A DNA stretch of 64,000 nt from Amycolatopsis sp. (GCF_025464955.1 NZ_JAODNM010000031.1:1-64000), one strand, 5' to 3'. Positions 17,985 through 26,873 are shown, numbered from the stretch's first letter. Numbers and translations are program-made. Notes: a model not told the origin generated them from the letters alone.

Positions 17985-18219
17985 TTGCGCTTTTGTGCGG
18001 TCTCTTAGTTTCTAAGAGACCGCAAGTCGCCGTCGAGTTGCGGTGGCGGGACCGGGCGTGGGACTCAGCGCCGTCAACGTGGGACTCGCCGCCAGTGAGG
18101 GTGGGACTCGCCGACAGCCCCGGGCGCACACCGCGAGTCCCACACTCAGCGCGCTGAGTTCCACGCTCGCGACCCCACACCTACGACCAACGAGGGCACA
18201 AAAGTACAAAAGTGCCCTC
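17985..18219. repeat. Repeat element with GTGGGACTCG array (locus B)
   Basis: This gene-free gap between convergent genes is filled by one composite element. It begins with GCGCTTTTGTGCGG running into a perfect 11-bp hairpin (17997-18007 with 18013-18023). Forward cores follow at 18058 (last base changed), 18079 and 18101, then a reverse core CGAGTCCCAC at 18134 and a decayed one at about 18154. It ends with CACACCTACGAC and an 8-bp hairpin, GAGGGCAC/GTGCCCTC (18192-18219), whose right arm contains ACAAAAGTGCCC. The same right-end sequence closes the element at 59714-60012, so the two are relatives. Nothing else is seen in 17845-18239. Confidence 0.75.
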
Positions 18220-18239
18220 CGTGGGCGGGCCGCGCCGGG

Positions 18240-20846
18240 TTACTTCCGTAGGCGCTGGAGGAGGGAGCGCGGGAAGAGGCGTCCCCGCCAGGACATCGGG
18301 GCGTTGCGGCGCAGGCTCTGCCGCAGTTCGTCGAAGGCGGGCGCCAGTGTCGGGTCCTCGTCGCCCGCGTTGCCGTACCAGGACTTCTCGACGACACCGA
18401 TGACGGCGCGCAGGCCGTTGCGGCCTTCCTCGTCGAGATGGTGACGTTGGACGAGCTTCTGCCCGGCGACCCGGACGGTGTCGCTGGGCGGGATCGGGAG
18501 CCCCCGGTCCGCGCACTCGTCCATCAGCTCGTGCCACGCCGCGTCGGCCGCTCCCGGCGTGTGCGACGTGATCACCTGCAGGCGGCGCCGGCGGTTGAAG
18601 TCCCGGATCATCGCCGGGGCACCGATCCCGCCGACGAGGATCAGCAGGACGAAGGCGAACCACCAGGACAGCCAGGCCGCCAGGAAGACGATCGCCGCCG
18701 TCCACAGCCCCGCCGCCACCAGTGGCAACCAGTTCGTGACCTGGGGATTGATCAGCGGGCCGCCGACCGGTGCCGGCGGGACGCCACGCGGTGAGCCGTT
18801 GTCCGGGGCGGATGACGAGCCCTTGTGCATGACGGCGGCCTGGAACGCCCTGAGCCGCTTGTAGGCGAAGTATGCGATCACGGTGACGAGCAGAGCCAGC
18901 AGCGCGAGCAGGCCGCCCGCCCAGATCTGCCAGGTCGAGTCCGCCGAGGTGACCGCCGTGCCGCCCGCGAGGTTCGGCTGCGGCTTGAGCGGTGCTCCGG
19001 TCGGCGCTGCCGACGATGTGGGGTTGCTCGGCTTGTTGTCGCCCGACGTCGAGCCGTTCGCCGACGGGGAGCCGTCCTGGCGAAGATAAGACGGGATGAA
19101 GCCGCGGCCGTCCGAGAGCGGGGTCGGGTCGAAGCTGACCCAGCCGCTGTCACCGAAGTACACCTCGACCCAGGCGTGCGCGTCCTTCGACGAGATCGTC
19201 TGGTAGTCGCCCTGCGGGGTGCCGGGGGTGAACCCGATCGCCACCCGCGACGGGATCCCGACGGCACGCAGCATCACGGCCATCGCCGACGCGAACTGCT
19301 CGCAGAACCCGCGCTTACCGTTGAGGATGAAGTCCGCCAGCGCGTCGGAGTCCGTCGCCGGCGCCGTCTGGGTGTCGTAGGTGAACCCGTTCTGCGCGGT
19401 GAAGAACTGCCACAGCGCGGTGGCCTTGTCGAAGTTGTTGGTCTTGTTTTCGGTGATCTGCTGGGCTTTCGCCACGACGCGCTTGTCGACCTGCTCGGGC
19501 GCGGTGTACTGCTGCGTCGTCGCGTCGTCCTTGGGTACCGCGGCCCGGAGTTCGTCCTTGGTGGGCTCGTTCAGCGACGCCAGCTCGGTGTACGGCGGAG
19601 CGCTCTGCCTGCTCGTGGTGAACACCGCGCCGGTGCCCTTGTCGTAGAGCCAGTTGTCCGCGACGTTCTGCAGCTCGCGGGGATCGCCGTAGACCGGCAG
19701 CCAGTTGTCGACCCAGTTGGTCGGCTGGATCTGGATCGGCCGCGACGGGGCGGCGCCGGTGTCGCCGGGTGCCGGGGGCAGCGGGCGGTTGGCGGCGACC
19801 CCGGGCGGCATCCGGCCGTTGTTGCCGATCACCCAGCCCTTGTTCGGCAGGTAGGTGTCGAGGGTGAACGCGCGGAGCAGGTGCTTTTCGTCGCCGAGGC
19901 CGCGAACCTTGAACAGCTCGACCGCCGCTCCCTGGTCCAGGAGCCCGCGAAGCTGGGTGAAGGGTTCGACGCCGAACCCGCCGCCGCCGGAGCCGGTGCC
20001 GGGACCGCCACCGCCGGGCAGGCTCCCGACCGTGCCGACGCCAGTGGCCGCGACGCCGGTGATCAGCCCGAGCACGAGGGCGATCGAAACCACGGCGGCC
20101 GGGGTGGACGCGCTGCTCGGCGAGCCGCCGAGGCCGGGTGCGTCACGGTTGCGCCAGCGGCGGTGGCGGTGGTTGCCGTCCACCGCGAGCAGGGCGGCGA
20201 AGGAGGCGGCGCCCAGGACGAACGTCCACCACGGGAGCATGGTGTCGGACAGCGAAGCCGGCACGGCGTACACGCAGAGCAGCACCAGGCCGGTGGCCGC
20301 CGGCGCGGACGCGGCGACGGCGAGGGTGTCGACGAGCACCGCGACCAGCCCGATGGCGATGGTCACCAGGCACAGGATCGGCGGTGTGCCGTCCACCGGC
20401 GCCAGGCCGGTGCCGATCTGGTCGGCGGACGCGGCGAGCACGTCGCGCAGCTCGGAGAACGCGGCGGGGCCGGGGATGATCTTGAGGATGCCGGAGGTGG
20501 TGAAGGAGCCGGTGATCAGGAACGCCAGCACCACCAGCTGGGCGAGCCCGACGACGATGGTCGGGGCGCGCACCGACCGCAGCGCGAGACCGGTGCACGC
20601 GACCAGCACGATCGCCACGAAGAGGTAGCCGAGCCAAGACCAGCCCGAGACGACGCCGGTGAGTGACGTCGACGCGCAGAGGGTCGCCGCCCCGGCGGTG
20701 ACCGGTGCCAGCAGCGAGCTGCTCCAGGGCGCCGCCGAGGCTGGCGGCCGCGGGGTCGGGGTGTGCAGGTGCGGCCGGTTACCGCCGGGACCGCCAGGGC
20801 CGCCGGGCGTTCCGGTGGCGGGCGGGCCGGTCATCGTGGAAGTCAC
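18240..20846 (-). CDS. Membrane-anchored transglutaminase-like protein (DUF3488 type)
   Basis: An 868-residue protein whose N-terminal third contains about six or seven membrane helices, matching DUF3488. The extracytoplasmic core has a papain-like triad: C515 in RGFCEQFASAMAV, H557 in DAHAWVEVYF and D573 in VSFDPTPL. A further hydrophobic segment near residue 660 and a cytoplasmic tail follow. Family members occur with MoxR and DUF58 proteins; the real reaction (protease, cross-linking or other) is not established. I chose the GTG at 20846, which overlaps the DUF58 stop; a 15-codon longer frame lies inside that gene. Last gene of the three-gene operon. Confidence 0.88.
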   Translation of the reverse strand: MTSTMTGPPATGTPGGPGGPGGNRPHLHTPTPRPPASAAPWSSSLLAPVTAGAATLCASTSLTGVVSGWSWLGYLFVAIVLVACTGLALRSVRAPTIVVGLAQLVVLAFLITGSFTTSGILKIIPGPAAFSELRDVLAASADQIGTGLAPVDGTPPILCLVTIAIGLVAVLVDTLAVAASAPAATGLVLLCVYAVPASLSDTMLPWWTFVLGAASFAALLAVDGNHRHRRWRNRDAPGLGGSPSSASTPAAVVSIALVLGLITGVAATGVGTVGSLPGGGGPGTGSGGGGFGVEPFTQLRGLLDQGAAVELFKVRGLGDEKHLLRAFTLDTYLPNKGWVIGNNGRMPPGVAANRPLPPAPGDTGAAPSRPIQIQPTNWVDNWLPVYGDPRELQNVADNWLYDKGTGAVFTTSRQSAPPYTELASLNEPTKDELRAAVPKDDATTQQYTAPEQVDKRVVAKAQQITENKTNNFDKATALWQFFTAQNGFTYDTQTAPATDSDALADFILNGKRGFCEQFASAMAVMLRAVGIPSRVAIGFTPGTPQGDYQTISSKDAHAWVEVYFGDSGWVSFDPTPLSDGRGFIPSYLRQDGSPSANGSTSGDNKPSNPTSSAAPTGAPLKPQPNLAGGTAVTSADSTWQIWAGGLLALLALLVTVIAYFAYKRLRAFQAAVMHKGSSSAPDNGSPRGVPPAPVGGPLINPQVTNWLPLVAAGLWTAAIVFLAAWLSWWFAFVLLILVGGIGAPAMIRDFNRRRRLQVITSHTPGAADAAWHELMDECADRGLPIPPSDTVRVAGQKLVQRHHLDEEGRNGLRAVIGVVEKSWYGNAGDEDPTLAPAFDELRQSLRRNAPMSWRGRLFPRSLLQRLRK

Positions 20847-22117
20847 AGGGACCCTCCGATCAAGGTCCCGCGGCGGGCCGCGGTCTGGCACAGCTCGGCC
20901 CAGACCTGCGGCATCGGGGTGTTCGGACCGGCGACGACGACGCCCCAGCCGGCCGCGCGCAGCAGCGTGACGGACTCTTCGGTCGCGGCGGCGCGGTGAC
21001 CGGGGGCGTTGACCGAGCCGGCCCAGGTGGGGGTGTCGAGCAGGACGGCGAGGTTGCGGATGCCCCGCGGCCGGTAGCGGGCCAGTTCGAGGACGGCTTC
21101 GTTGCTGACCGTGCCGAGGACGGCGATGAGCTCCTGCCCGTCGGCCGGGTCGTTGCCGAGGGTGATGTCGCGCTGGTGGGCCGGCTGCAGTGCGGCGAGC
21201 GCGTCGAGCACGATGTTGTCGTAGTGCTCACCGCCTTCACCTGGCATGTCGGCGACGGTGTGGCCGTGCTCGGTGACCAGGCGGACGCGGTGGCCGCAGC
21301 GGCGCAGATGCAGGCAGACGGACGCGGCGAACGACACGGCCCACTCCAGGCTCGCCGCCGGTCCGGCCCCGTGGTGGGCGGCCGCGCGGTGGTCGAGCAG
21401 GACGGTGGTGCCGCCGCGCCAGGGACGTTCTTCGACGCGGACCATGACCTCGTCGCGCCGGGCTGTCGAGCGCCAGTGCACCTTGCGGAGGTCGTCGCCT
21501 TGCCGGTATTGGCGGACGATGACGTCGGGCTCGCCCTGCCCGGCGTGCAGCCGGATGCTGCCGTCGTCGCCGGCCCCGATCCCGGCCCCGCTGGGCAGCC
21601 CCCACAGGCCGACCACCTTCGGCACGACGACCAGCCGTGAGTGCCCGATCAGCTCGCGTTCGAACTCGCACAGCCCGAACGGGTCGGTGATGGTCGCGCG
21701 CAGCGGGCCGACCTGCTGGATCCCGCGCAGCACCGGGTTGATCGGGTAGCGCAGGCCGACGACCCGGTCGTGGGGGAGCCGCTCGACCACGAACCGAGGA
21801 CGCGCGCCGAGCGCGTACGGGACGCCGTCTTCCAGCAGCACTTCGCCGCCGGGCAGCCGCCCTCGGCGCCACAGGTCGAGCTGGACCTCGCCGGACGAGC
21901 CGACGGAGACGCGGTCGGGCAGCATCTTGCGCGCGGCGCCGATGCTCAGCCGGGTCGCGGAGATGAACCCGACCATGAGCAGCGGCAGGGCGACGACGAA
22001 CACCGCGACCCGCAGCAGGTCGCGTTCGTTGAGGATGACCGAACAGGCCGCGGCCGCGACGCCCGCGGCGAGCAGGCAGCGTCCCCGAGTGGTCAAGCCG
22101 GACAAGGCACGCAGCAT
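20843..22117 (-). CDS. DUF58 domain-containing protein
   Basis: A 424-residue protein with two N-terminal hydrophobic segments and a DUF58 (von Willebrand A-like) domain, identified by YRQGDDLRKVHWRSTARRDE and MVRVEERPWRGGTTVLLDHR. DUF58 proteins are thought to work with MoxR ATPases as co-chaperone-like partners. Gene order moxR, DUF58, transglutaminase on one strand with a 13-base and then an overlapping junction supports one operon and one complex. The molecular role remains unproven. Confidence 0.88.
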   Translation of the reverse strand: MLRALSGLTTRGRCLLAAGVAAAACSVILNERDLLRVAVFVVALPLLMVGFISATRLSIGAARKMLPDRVSVGSSGEVQLDLWRRGRLPGGEVLLEDGVPYALGARPRFVVERLPHDRVVGLRYPINPVLRGIQQVGPLRATITDPFGLCEFERELIGHSRLVVVPKVVGLWGLPSGAGIGAGDDGSIRLHAGQGEPDVIVRQYRQGDDLRKVHWRSTARRDEVMVRVEERPWRGGTTVLLDHRAAAHHGAGPAASLEWAVSFAASVCLHLRRCGHRVRLVTEHGHTVADMPGEGGEHYDNIVLDALAALQPAHQRDITLGNDPADGQELIAVLGTVSNEAVLELARYRPRGIRNLAVLLDTPTWAGSVNAPGHRAAATEESVTLLRAAGWGVVVAGPNTPMPQVWAELCQTAARRGTLIGGSL

Positions 22118-22130
22118 GGGCTAACCGTTC

Positions 22131-23246
22131 TCAGCGGTGGTTCTGTCCGTTGGCTCCGGAGGAAGTGCCCTGGGGCACGGGCACACGGTGCAGCACGGCG
22201 TTGACTACGTCGGTCGCGGACCGGCGGGCCGCGTGGGCCTCGGTGGTCAGCACCAGCCGGTGGGCGAGCACGGGCACGGCGACCGAATGCAGGTCGTCGG
22301 GCACCATGAAGTCCCGGCCGGACAGCGCGGCCTGCGCGCGAGCCGCGCGAACCAGCTGCAGGGTGGCGCGTGGTGAGGCACCGAGCCGGATCTCCGGGAC
22401 CTGGCGGGTTGCCGCGGCCAGCTCGACGGCGTAGCGGCGGACCTCCGGGGCGATGTGCACCGAGCGAACCGTCTCGATCAGCCGGCGCACGGTCGCGGCG
22501 TCGGACACCGATTCGAGGGACTTCAGCGGGTTGTGCCCGGCGTGCTCGTCGACCATGGCCAGCTCGGCCTGCAGGTCGGGGTAGCCGATGGACACCCGCG
22601 CGGTGAAGCGGTCGCGCTGCGCCTCGGGGAGCGCGTAGGTGCCTTCCATCTCGATCGGGTTCTGGGTGGCGATCACCATGAACGGCTCTTCGAGGTGGTA
22701 CGTGCTCGTGTCGACGGTGACCTGGTGCTCTTCCATGCACTCCAGCAGCGCCGACTGCGTCTTCGGCGAGGCGCGGTTGATCTCGTCGCCGACGACGATG
22801 TTGGCGAACACCGGCCCTGGCCGGAATTCGAAGTCGTTCGTCTGCCGGTTGAAGATGGACACCCCGGTGACGTCGCTGGGCAGCAGGTCCGGGGTGAACT
22901 GGATCCGGCTCACCGTGCAGTCGATCGACCGGGCGAGTGCCTTGGCCAGCGAGGTCTTGCCGACTCCCGGCACGTCCTCGACCAGCAGGTGGCCCTCGGC
23001 CAGCAGCGTCACGATCGCGAGCCGGATGACGTCGGGCTTGCCGACCAGGACCCGTTCGACGTTGGCGGAGATCCGCCGCGCGGTGTCGTGCAGCTCGGCG
23101 AGCGCGTCGCCGGTGCTGCGGGAACCGGCCTGGCCGGTCGGCCAGCCGTCGGAGTCCGATTGCGGCACGGCCGGGTAAGGCGCGTGCTCGGTTGCCTGCA
23201 TGCCCTGTTTGTGGGTGGGCGTCGCAGACGGGGTACTCGACGTCAC
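22131..23246 (-). CDS. MoxR-family AAA+ ATPase
   Basis: A 371-residue AAA+ ATPase. Walker A is EDVPGVGKTSLAKALA, Walker B is VVGDEINRASPKTQSALLECMEE, and sensor 1 is MVIATQNPIEMEGTYALPEAQRDRF; all are hallmarks of MoxR. The first 60 residues are low in complexity and probably disordered. MoxR ATPases assist maturation or assembly of protein complexes together with DUF58/VWA partners encoded next door. The start is GTG 23246 with an AGGAGG site; it heads the minus-strand operon. Confidence 0.92.
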   Translation of the reverse strand: MTSSTPSATPTHKQGMQATEHAPYPAVPQSDSDGWPTGQAGSRSTGDALAELHDTARRISANVERVLVGKPDVIRLAIVTLLAEGHLLVEDVPGVGKTSLAKALARSIDCTVSRIQFTPDLLPSDVTGVSIFNRQTNDFEFRPGPVFANIVVGDEINRASPKTQSALLECMEEHQVTVDTSTYHLEEPFMVIATQNPIEMEGTYALPEAQRDRFTARVSIGYPDLQAELAMVDEHAGHNPLKSLESVSDAATVRRLIETVRSVHIAPEVRRYAVELAAATRQVPEIRLGASPRATLQLVRAARAQAALSGRDFMVPDDLHSVAVPVLAHRLVLTTEAHAARRSATDVVNAVLHRVPVPQGTSSGANGQNHR

Positions 23247-23561
23247 TCGTCCTCCTGTACCGGTCGCCTTGGCGCCGGAGTGACTCGGGCGTGGCGAACA
23301 CCCGTGGCCGGATTGAAAATATGGCTTGAAAGTATGGCTGGCTAACCAGGCCGATGCCGCTCATGCAGCACCGAGCTTCCCACGAAGTGTGTCAAACTCG
23401 GGCGAACTGGGTGAGAGAACCCCGTGATGACGCAGCGTAATCGTGATCCTTAGGCCATTCGGGGGTCACCTATCACCTGTTATGGGTGCTCACGACACGC
23501 CCAGTGTCTGTCGTAAACTTCCGTACGGGTTCGCTCGGCTACGGAGAGGCGTGACCGCACG
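23247..23561. promoter_or_regulatory. Divergent promoter region between moxR and the secretion-like operon
   Basis: A 315-base gap between divergent genes. I see no gene. It is less GC-rich around 23315-23335 (AAAATATGGCTTGAAAGTAT), the sort of local AT content expected of promoters, but I cannot fix -35/-10 boxes with confidence. Confidence 0.4.
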
Positions 23562-23945
23562 ATGAGTGATGTCGGCACGGAGTCCACCGCGAAATCGATC
23601 GGCGGGTTTCAGAGTCCGCAGGGTTTGCAAGGTGGCTTCGCGGTCACCCCGGATCTGGCCGCGGCCACCTTCACCCACCTGGGGCAGCTGCAGGACACGG
23701 TCGGTGAAATGGTCCGCCAGGCGAAGGTGCTCGGCCGGTCGGTGCCGCTGGGCGGGGGCTACGCCGCCGAGGTCGGGAACTTCATGGCCCAGTACGGCGT
23801 CGGCGGGTCCGGTTCGGCGGCCGAATCGCTCATCGCGTTCGGCAAGCAGCTCGAGCACCTCAAGACCCAGATCGACAAGGCCCTCACTCGCTACGGCGAG
23901 CAGGATGGTAACGCCGCCGACGGCGTGGATTGCTCCGGTGGCTGA
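23562..23945 (+). CDS. WXG100/ESX-like small helical protein
   Basis: A 127-residue protein without signal peptide, mostly predicted helical, with GFAVTPDLAAATFTHLGQLQ and a second helix FGKQLEHLKTQIDKALTRY. Size and helix-turn-helix layout resemble WXG100/ESX-type secreted partners, though no clean WXG motif is visible. It is the first gene of a four-gene plus-strand operon with a DUF3558 lipoprotein, a PPE-like protein and an EspG-like protein, which is the main reason for the call. The C-terminal CSGG is odd for a secreted WXG100 protein. Confidence 0.55.
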   Translation: MSDVGTESTAKSIGGFQSPQGLQGGFAVTPDLAAATFTHLGQLQDTVGEMVRQAKVLGRSVPLGGGYAAEVGNFMAQYGVGGSGSAAESLIAFGKQLEHLKTQIDKALTRYGEQDGNAADGVDCSGG

Positions 23946-24516
23946 CACAGTGCCTTCGATGTCTTCCTTCCTCTCCCGGGCGCTGCCTGGTGCCTGCGTC
24001 CTGCTCGGCCTTGTGGCGCTGGCCGGTTGCGGAGCCGCCGCGTCCCAGTCGGCCGCGCCGCCCGCTGCCCCCTCGGCCGCCACACCGAGTTACTCCGCCG
24101 CCCAGAGCGCCAAACCGACACTCGCGACGCTCGAACCCTGCGACCTGCTGAGCAGCAGCGACCGCTCCAGTGCCGGTCTGAGCGCGCTGGGCAAGGACAA
24201 GACGATCGGCGCCGCCCGCGCGTGCGACTGGACCGAGCCGGGTTCGTTCGGGGTCACGGTCACCCTCGACGGTTCGTCGGGCCTGTCCGACCTCGCCGTT
24301 TCCCGGGGGACCTCGCGCAAGATCAAGGTCGGTGCCCACTCCGCGCTGCAGGTCGCGGACAAGAAGGCCGCCGACGGGACGTGCGCTGTCCTGCTGGGCA
24401 TCGGGGCTTCGGCGAGCGCGCAGGTGGACGTGAGCAACACGAGCTTCACCGGTACCGATCTCGCCTGCCGCCGGGCGAATACCGTCGCCGGCCTGATCGA
24501 ACCGAAACTGCCCTGA
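23938..24516 (+). CDS. DUF3558 family lipoprotein
   Basis: A secreted lipoprotein of about 192 residues. The signal sequence FLSRALPGACVLLGLVALAG is followed directly by the lipobox cysteine (LAGC), then an Ala/Ser/Pro linker and a globular domain with a conserved Cys pattern (PCDLLSSSD, ARACDWTEP, GTCAVLL, DLACRRA) typical of DUF3558, a family common in Pseudonocardiaceae. The start is uncertain: GTG 23938 overlaps the previous stop, while ATG 23959 would give a more compact signal peptide. Function unknown; probably a cell-envelope protein tied to the secretion-like operon. Confidence 0.8.
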   Translation: MADTVPSMSSFLSRALPGACVLLGLVALAGCGAAASQSAAPPAAPSAATPSYSAAQSAKPTLATLEPCDLLSSSDRSSAGLSALGKDKTIGAARACDWTEPGSFGVTVTLDGSSGLSDLAVSRGTSRKIKVGAHSALQVADKKAADGTCAVLLGIGASASAQVDVSNTSFTGTDLACRRANTVAGLIEPKLP

Positions 24517-24545
24517 CGATCCGCGCAGCAGGATGGAGGCCTTCG

Positions 24546-25109
24546 ATGGACGACCGGCAGGTGCCGACTCCGACCGCCAGGTACGAGAGCTATACCCACG
24601 AGGCGATGGCCGCCGAGGTCGCCGCCGGGAACGATCCGGCGGCCGCGGGCGGAATCGGCGGTCAGTGGGGAAGCTTGGCGGATCAGCTGCAGCAGGCGAA
24701 GGACGGCCTGACCGGGCTTTCCGCCTCCAGCCAGGAACACTGGACGGGTGACGCCGGCGATGCCGTGCGCGACGCTCTGACGAGGGCGTCGACCTGGCTC
24801 GACCACGCCGCCGGGGTGTCCTCCTCGGTCGGTTCTTCGGTGACCGAGCAGGCCGCGGTCGCCGCGCGGGCGAGGGCCGACATGCCGCCGCCGGTGCCGT
24901 ATGACCCCGGCGCGATGATCCGGGCCGCGGTCACCAGCGGTGACCTGGGGCAGCTCGTCGGGCTGCCCGGGGCGATGTCGGCCCGGCGCGACGCGTCCGA
25001 GGCGGCGCGGATCAAGGCGGTCGATGTGATGGTCGTACGCGATGTCTCGCTCGCGATGCTTGCCCTCAAACAGCCGTTCACCGCGCCGCCGGTACTGGCC
25101 TCGTCTTGA
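24546..25109 (+). CDS. PPE-like / WXG100-superfamily protein
   Basis: A 187-residue Ala-rich helical protein. Its middle part, WGSLADQLQQAKDGLTGLSA then EHWTGDAGDAVRDAL, has the W-x-G spaced helix pattern of PPE/WXG proteins that bind ESX partners. It is followed by a second helical hairpin and a short Pro-rich stretch (DMPPPVPYDPG). No signal peptide. EspG-type chaperones bind PPE proteins, and the EspG-like gene directly follows with a four-base overlap, which supports a substrate-chaperone pair. Confidence 0.65.
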   Translation: MDDRQVPTPTARYESYTHEAMAAEVAAGNDPAAAGGIGGQWGSLADQLQQAKDGLTGLSASSQEHWTGDAGDAVRDALTRASTWLDHAAGVSSSVGSSVTEQAAVAARARADMPPPVPYDPGAMIRAAVTSGDLGQLVGLPGAMSARRDASEAARIKAVDVMVVRDVSLAMLALKQPFTAPPVLASS

Positions 25110-25858
25110 TCAGGGTTTCGGCGTCCGCGTTCGACATCGTGTGGACGGACCTCGGGTTCGCCCGGCCGCCCGGGGTCCTGTCGCTGCGCAGCGTCGGCGC
25201 GACCGACGACGAACGCGGCGCGATCCGCGACGCTGTCTACGACAATCTCGCCGAACGTGGGCTGTTCGAGGGCGGCCGACTGGACGCGACGCTGCGGTCC
25301 CGTCTCGAGCTGCTGGCATCGGCGCGGGTGTACGTCGAGTGCGAGGCACTGGTGGAGATGGACGACGAGACGCCCCTTCGCGCGGTTTCGGCGTCGCTCG
25401 GCAAGCAGACCGTGCTCGCGGCGCAGCCCGGCCGGACGATCGGGCTGTCCGGCGTCCGAGACGGCGAGCTGTTCTCCTCGATCGTCGGCCTGCTGCCCGA
25501 GTTACGGCCTGGACCGGGGTACGGCGTGAGCCTTCCGGCGTCGGCGCTCGCGGGCGGCGTGGAGGACCCGGTGTTCTCCGGTTCCGCGGCGAAGCACTCC
25601 GTCGTTCACGAGCGTCAGCTCAGGGAGGTGCTCGCCATCCAGGCCCGGCCGGTGTCGGGCGCGGGCCAGTTCACCGTCCGGGTCCGCGGCGCCGGCGGGA
25701 AGCTGCGGCGCGCCGGCGGGGTGAGCTGGTTCACCACCGATGTCGGGTCGTACTCCGGCATGGTCACCCCCGGCCGCGGTGGGCAGGACTGGATGAGCGT
25801 CGCGCCCACCGACGCCCCCCGGCTGACCGAGCGTCTCGCGAGCCTCCTTCAGGACTGA
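25106..25858 (+). CDS. ESX secretion-associated protein EspG-like
   Basis: A 250-residue cytosolic protein with the features of EspG-family chaperones: an N-terminal FDIVWTDLGFARPPGVL strand/helix, a central segment with EALVEMDDETPLRAVSA, and a C-terminal FTVRVRG-type sheet ending in TERLASLL. EspG proteins bind PPE substrates of type VII secretion. The start appears to be a TTG at 25106 overlapping the PPE-like stop (TTGA). No core Ecc genes are in the window; the broken EccA-like ATPase at 1722-2216 is the only other possible link. Confidence 0.75.
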   Translation: MIRVSASAFDIVWTDLGFARPPGVLSLRSVGATDDERGAIRDAVYDNLAERGLFEGGRLDATLRSRLELLASARVYVECEALVEMDDETPLRAVSASLGKQTVLAAQPGRTIGLSGVRDGELFSSIVGLLPELRPGPGYGVSLPASALAGGVEDPVFSGSAAKHSVVHERQLREVLAIQARPVSGAGQFTVRVRGAGGKLRRAGGVSWFTTDVGSYSGMVTPGRGGQDWMSVAPTDAPRLTERLASLLQD

Positions 25859-26235
25859 CCCCCCACCCAGGCGTCCGGAGTGGGCGGGCACGTGCATGGG
25901 CATAGGGCTGTTGCCCCACTTTCCCCACCGCCCCCCACCCCGTGGTCCCCACACGGCCGCCACCCAGCCGCCACCCGGCCGAAAACCGACGTTTGAGCCC
26001 TGGTTTCGGTTGCTTCACCCCCCGCTGCGGGGGATGTTCGCCACCGCCCCCCACCTGCCCCCCACCTTGCCCCATCCAGCTGACCTGCGGAAACGGGTTA
26101 CACGACGGAGTGGTGAAGCCCTTTCGTACGTTGACTGTGGTGAAAAGTGGGGTACGGTGGTGCCCAGTGGGGCGGCAGGGAGCCCCGGGGTCGATTCCGG
26201 TGTAACCGCCGGCTTCGGCGGGGAGGTGGTAGCCG
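25859..26235 (+). promoter_or_regulatory. mraZ promoter and leader
   Basis: The 377-base gap before mraZ. The first 240 bases are C-rich without features I can assign. TTGACT (26131-26136) with TACGGT (26153-26158), 16 bases apart, is a plausible housekeeping promoter. Four direct repeats of TGGKG at 26138, 26148, 26158 and 26168, each separated by five bases, overlap and follow the -10 box; this matches the described MraZ operator (TGGG-type repeats at 10-bp period). A small hairpin (CCGCC/GGCGG) and GGAGGT precede the ATG. Confidence 0.75.
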
Positions 26236-26667
26236 ATGTTCCTCGGCACCCACACCCCGAAAATGGACGACAAGGGGCGGTTGACGCTGCCCGCGAAGTT
26301 CCGTGACGCACTCGCAGGCGGGTTGATGGTCACGAAGGGGCAGGACCACTGCCTCTACGTGTTCCCGCGTGCCGAGTTCGAGCAGATGGCCCGCAAGGTG
26401 GCCGATGCCCCGTTCACCAACGAGGCCGTTCGCGCCTACCAGCGTTATCTGTTCGCCGGAACCGACGAGCAACGCCCTGACGGGCAGGGACGGGTGGCCA
26501 TCGCACCCGAACTCCGGCGCTACGCCGGGCTCAACAAGGAGTGCGTGGTGATCGGTGCGATCACCCGGTTGGAGATCTGGGACGCCCAGGCGTGGCAGGG
26601 CTACCTGGATGAACACGAGGACAGCTACGCGCAAGCACGAGAAGAAGTACTGCCGGGCGTCTTCTAG
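26236..26667 (+). CDS. mraZ: Transcriptional regulator MraZ
   Basis: A 143-residue protein made of two SpoVT/AbrB-like halves: [20 protein letters not shown] begins the first and [18 protein letters not shown] marks the second, each with the DxxGR motif. MraZ forms a ring and binds repeats in front of its own gene to control the division and cell wall operon. First gene of the dcw cluster. Four candidate operator repeats lie upstream. Confidence 0.95.
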   Translation: MFLGTHTPKMDDKGRLTLPAKFRDALAGGLMVTKGQDHCLYVFPRAEFEQMARKVADAPFTNEAVRAYQRYLFAGTDEQRPDGQGRVAIAPELRRYAGLNKECVVIGAITRLEIWDAQAWQGYLDEHEDSYAQAREEVLPGVF

Positions 26668-26740
26668 ACGCGCGGTCGCGGCGCACCCCTGCCGTCGGGG
26701 GGCGGGAGTTCGCCGCGGCCTCGCCGACCGGACGCGCCCA

Positions 26741-26838
26741 CGCGGATGTCGTCAGGCCTCTGTCCGCTCAGTGGCCCTGGTGCACCTTCCCCGGCACCAG
26801 GTTCCTAGCGGGCGGGCAGGGACCTGACGGCATCCGCG
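26741..26838 (+). ncRNA. Structured leader RNA upstream of rsmH (mraW-motif candidate)
   Basis: A long nested stem in the 206-base gap between mraZ and rsmH. Bases 26741-26756 pair with 26823-26838 over 16 positions with one G-U type mismatch. Inside are CCGCT (26764-26768) with AGCGG (26807-26811), and CCTGGTGC (26776-26783) with GCACCAGG (26794-26801). An mraW RNA motif has been described in the 5' leaders of actinobacterial mraW (rsmH) genes. Position and extent fit that motif, but I have not matched a covariance model. Confidence 0.65.
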
Positions 26839-26873
26839 ATCTTGTTTGGAGAGTGTTGAGAGGGGGTTCGGCC

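Noticed and set aside
26171..26215. GGGGTCGATTCCGG in the mraZ leader, resembling a tRNA T-arm
   Set aside because: No acceptor, D-arm or anticodon stem can be built around it; it is part of the mraZ leader.
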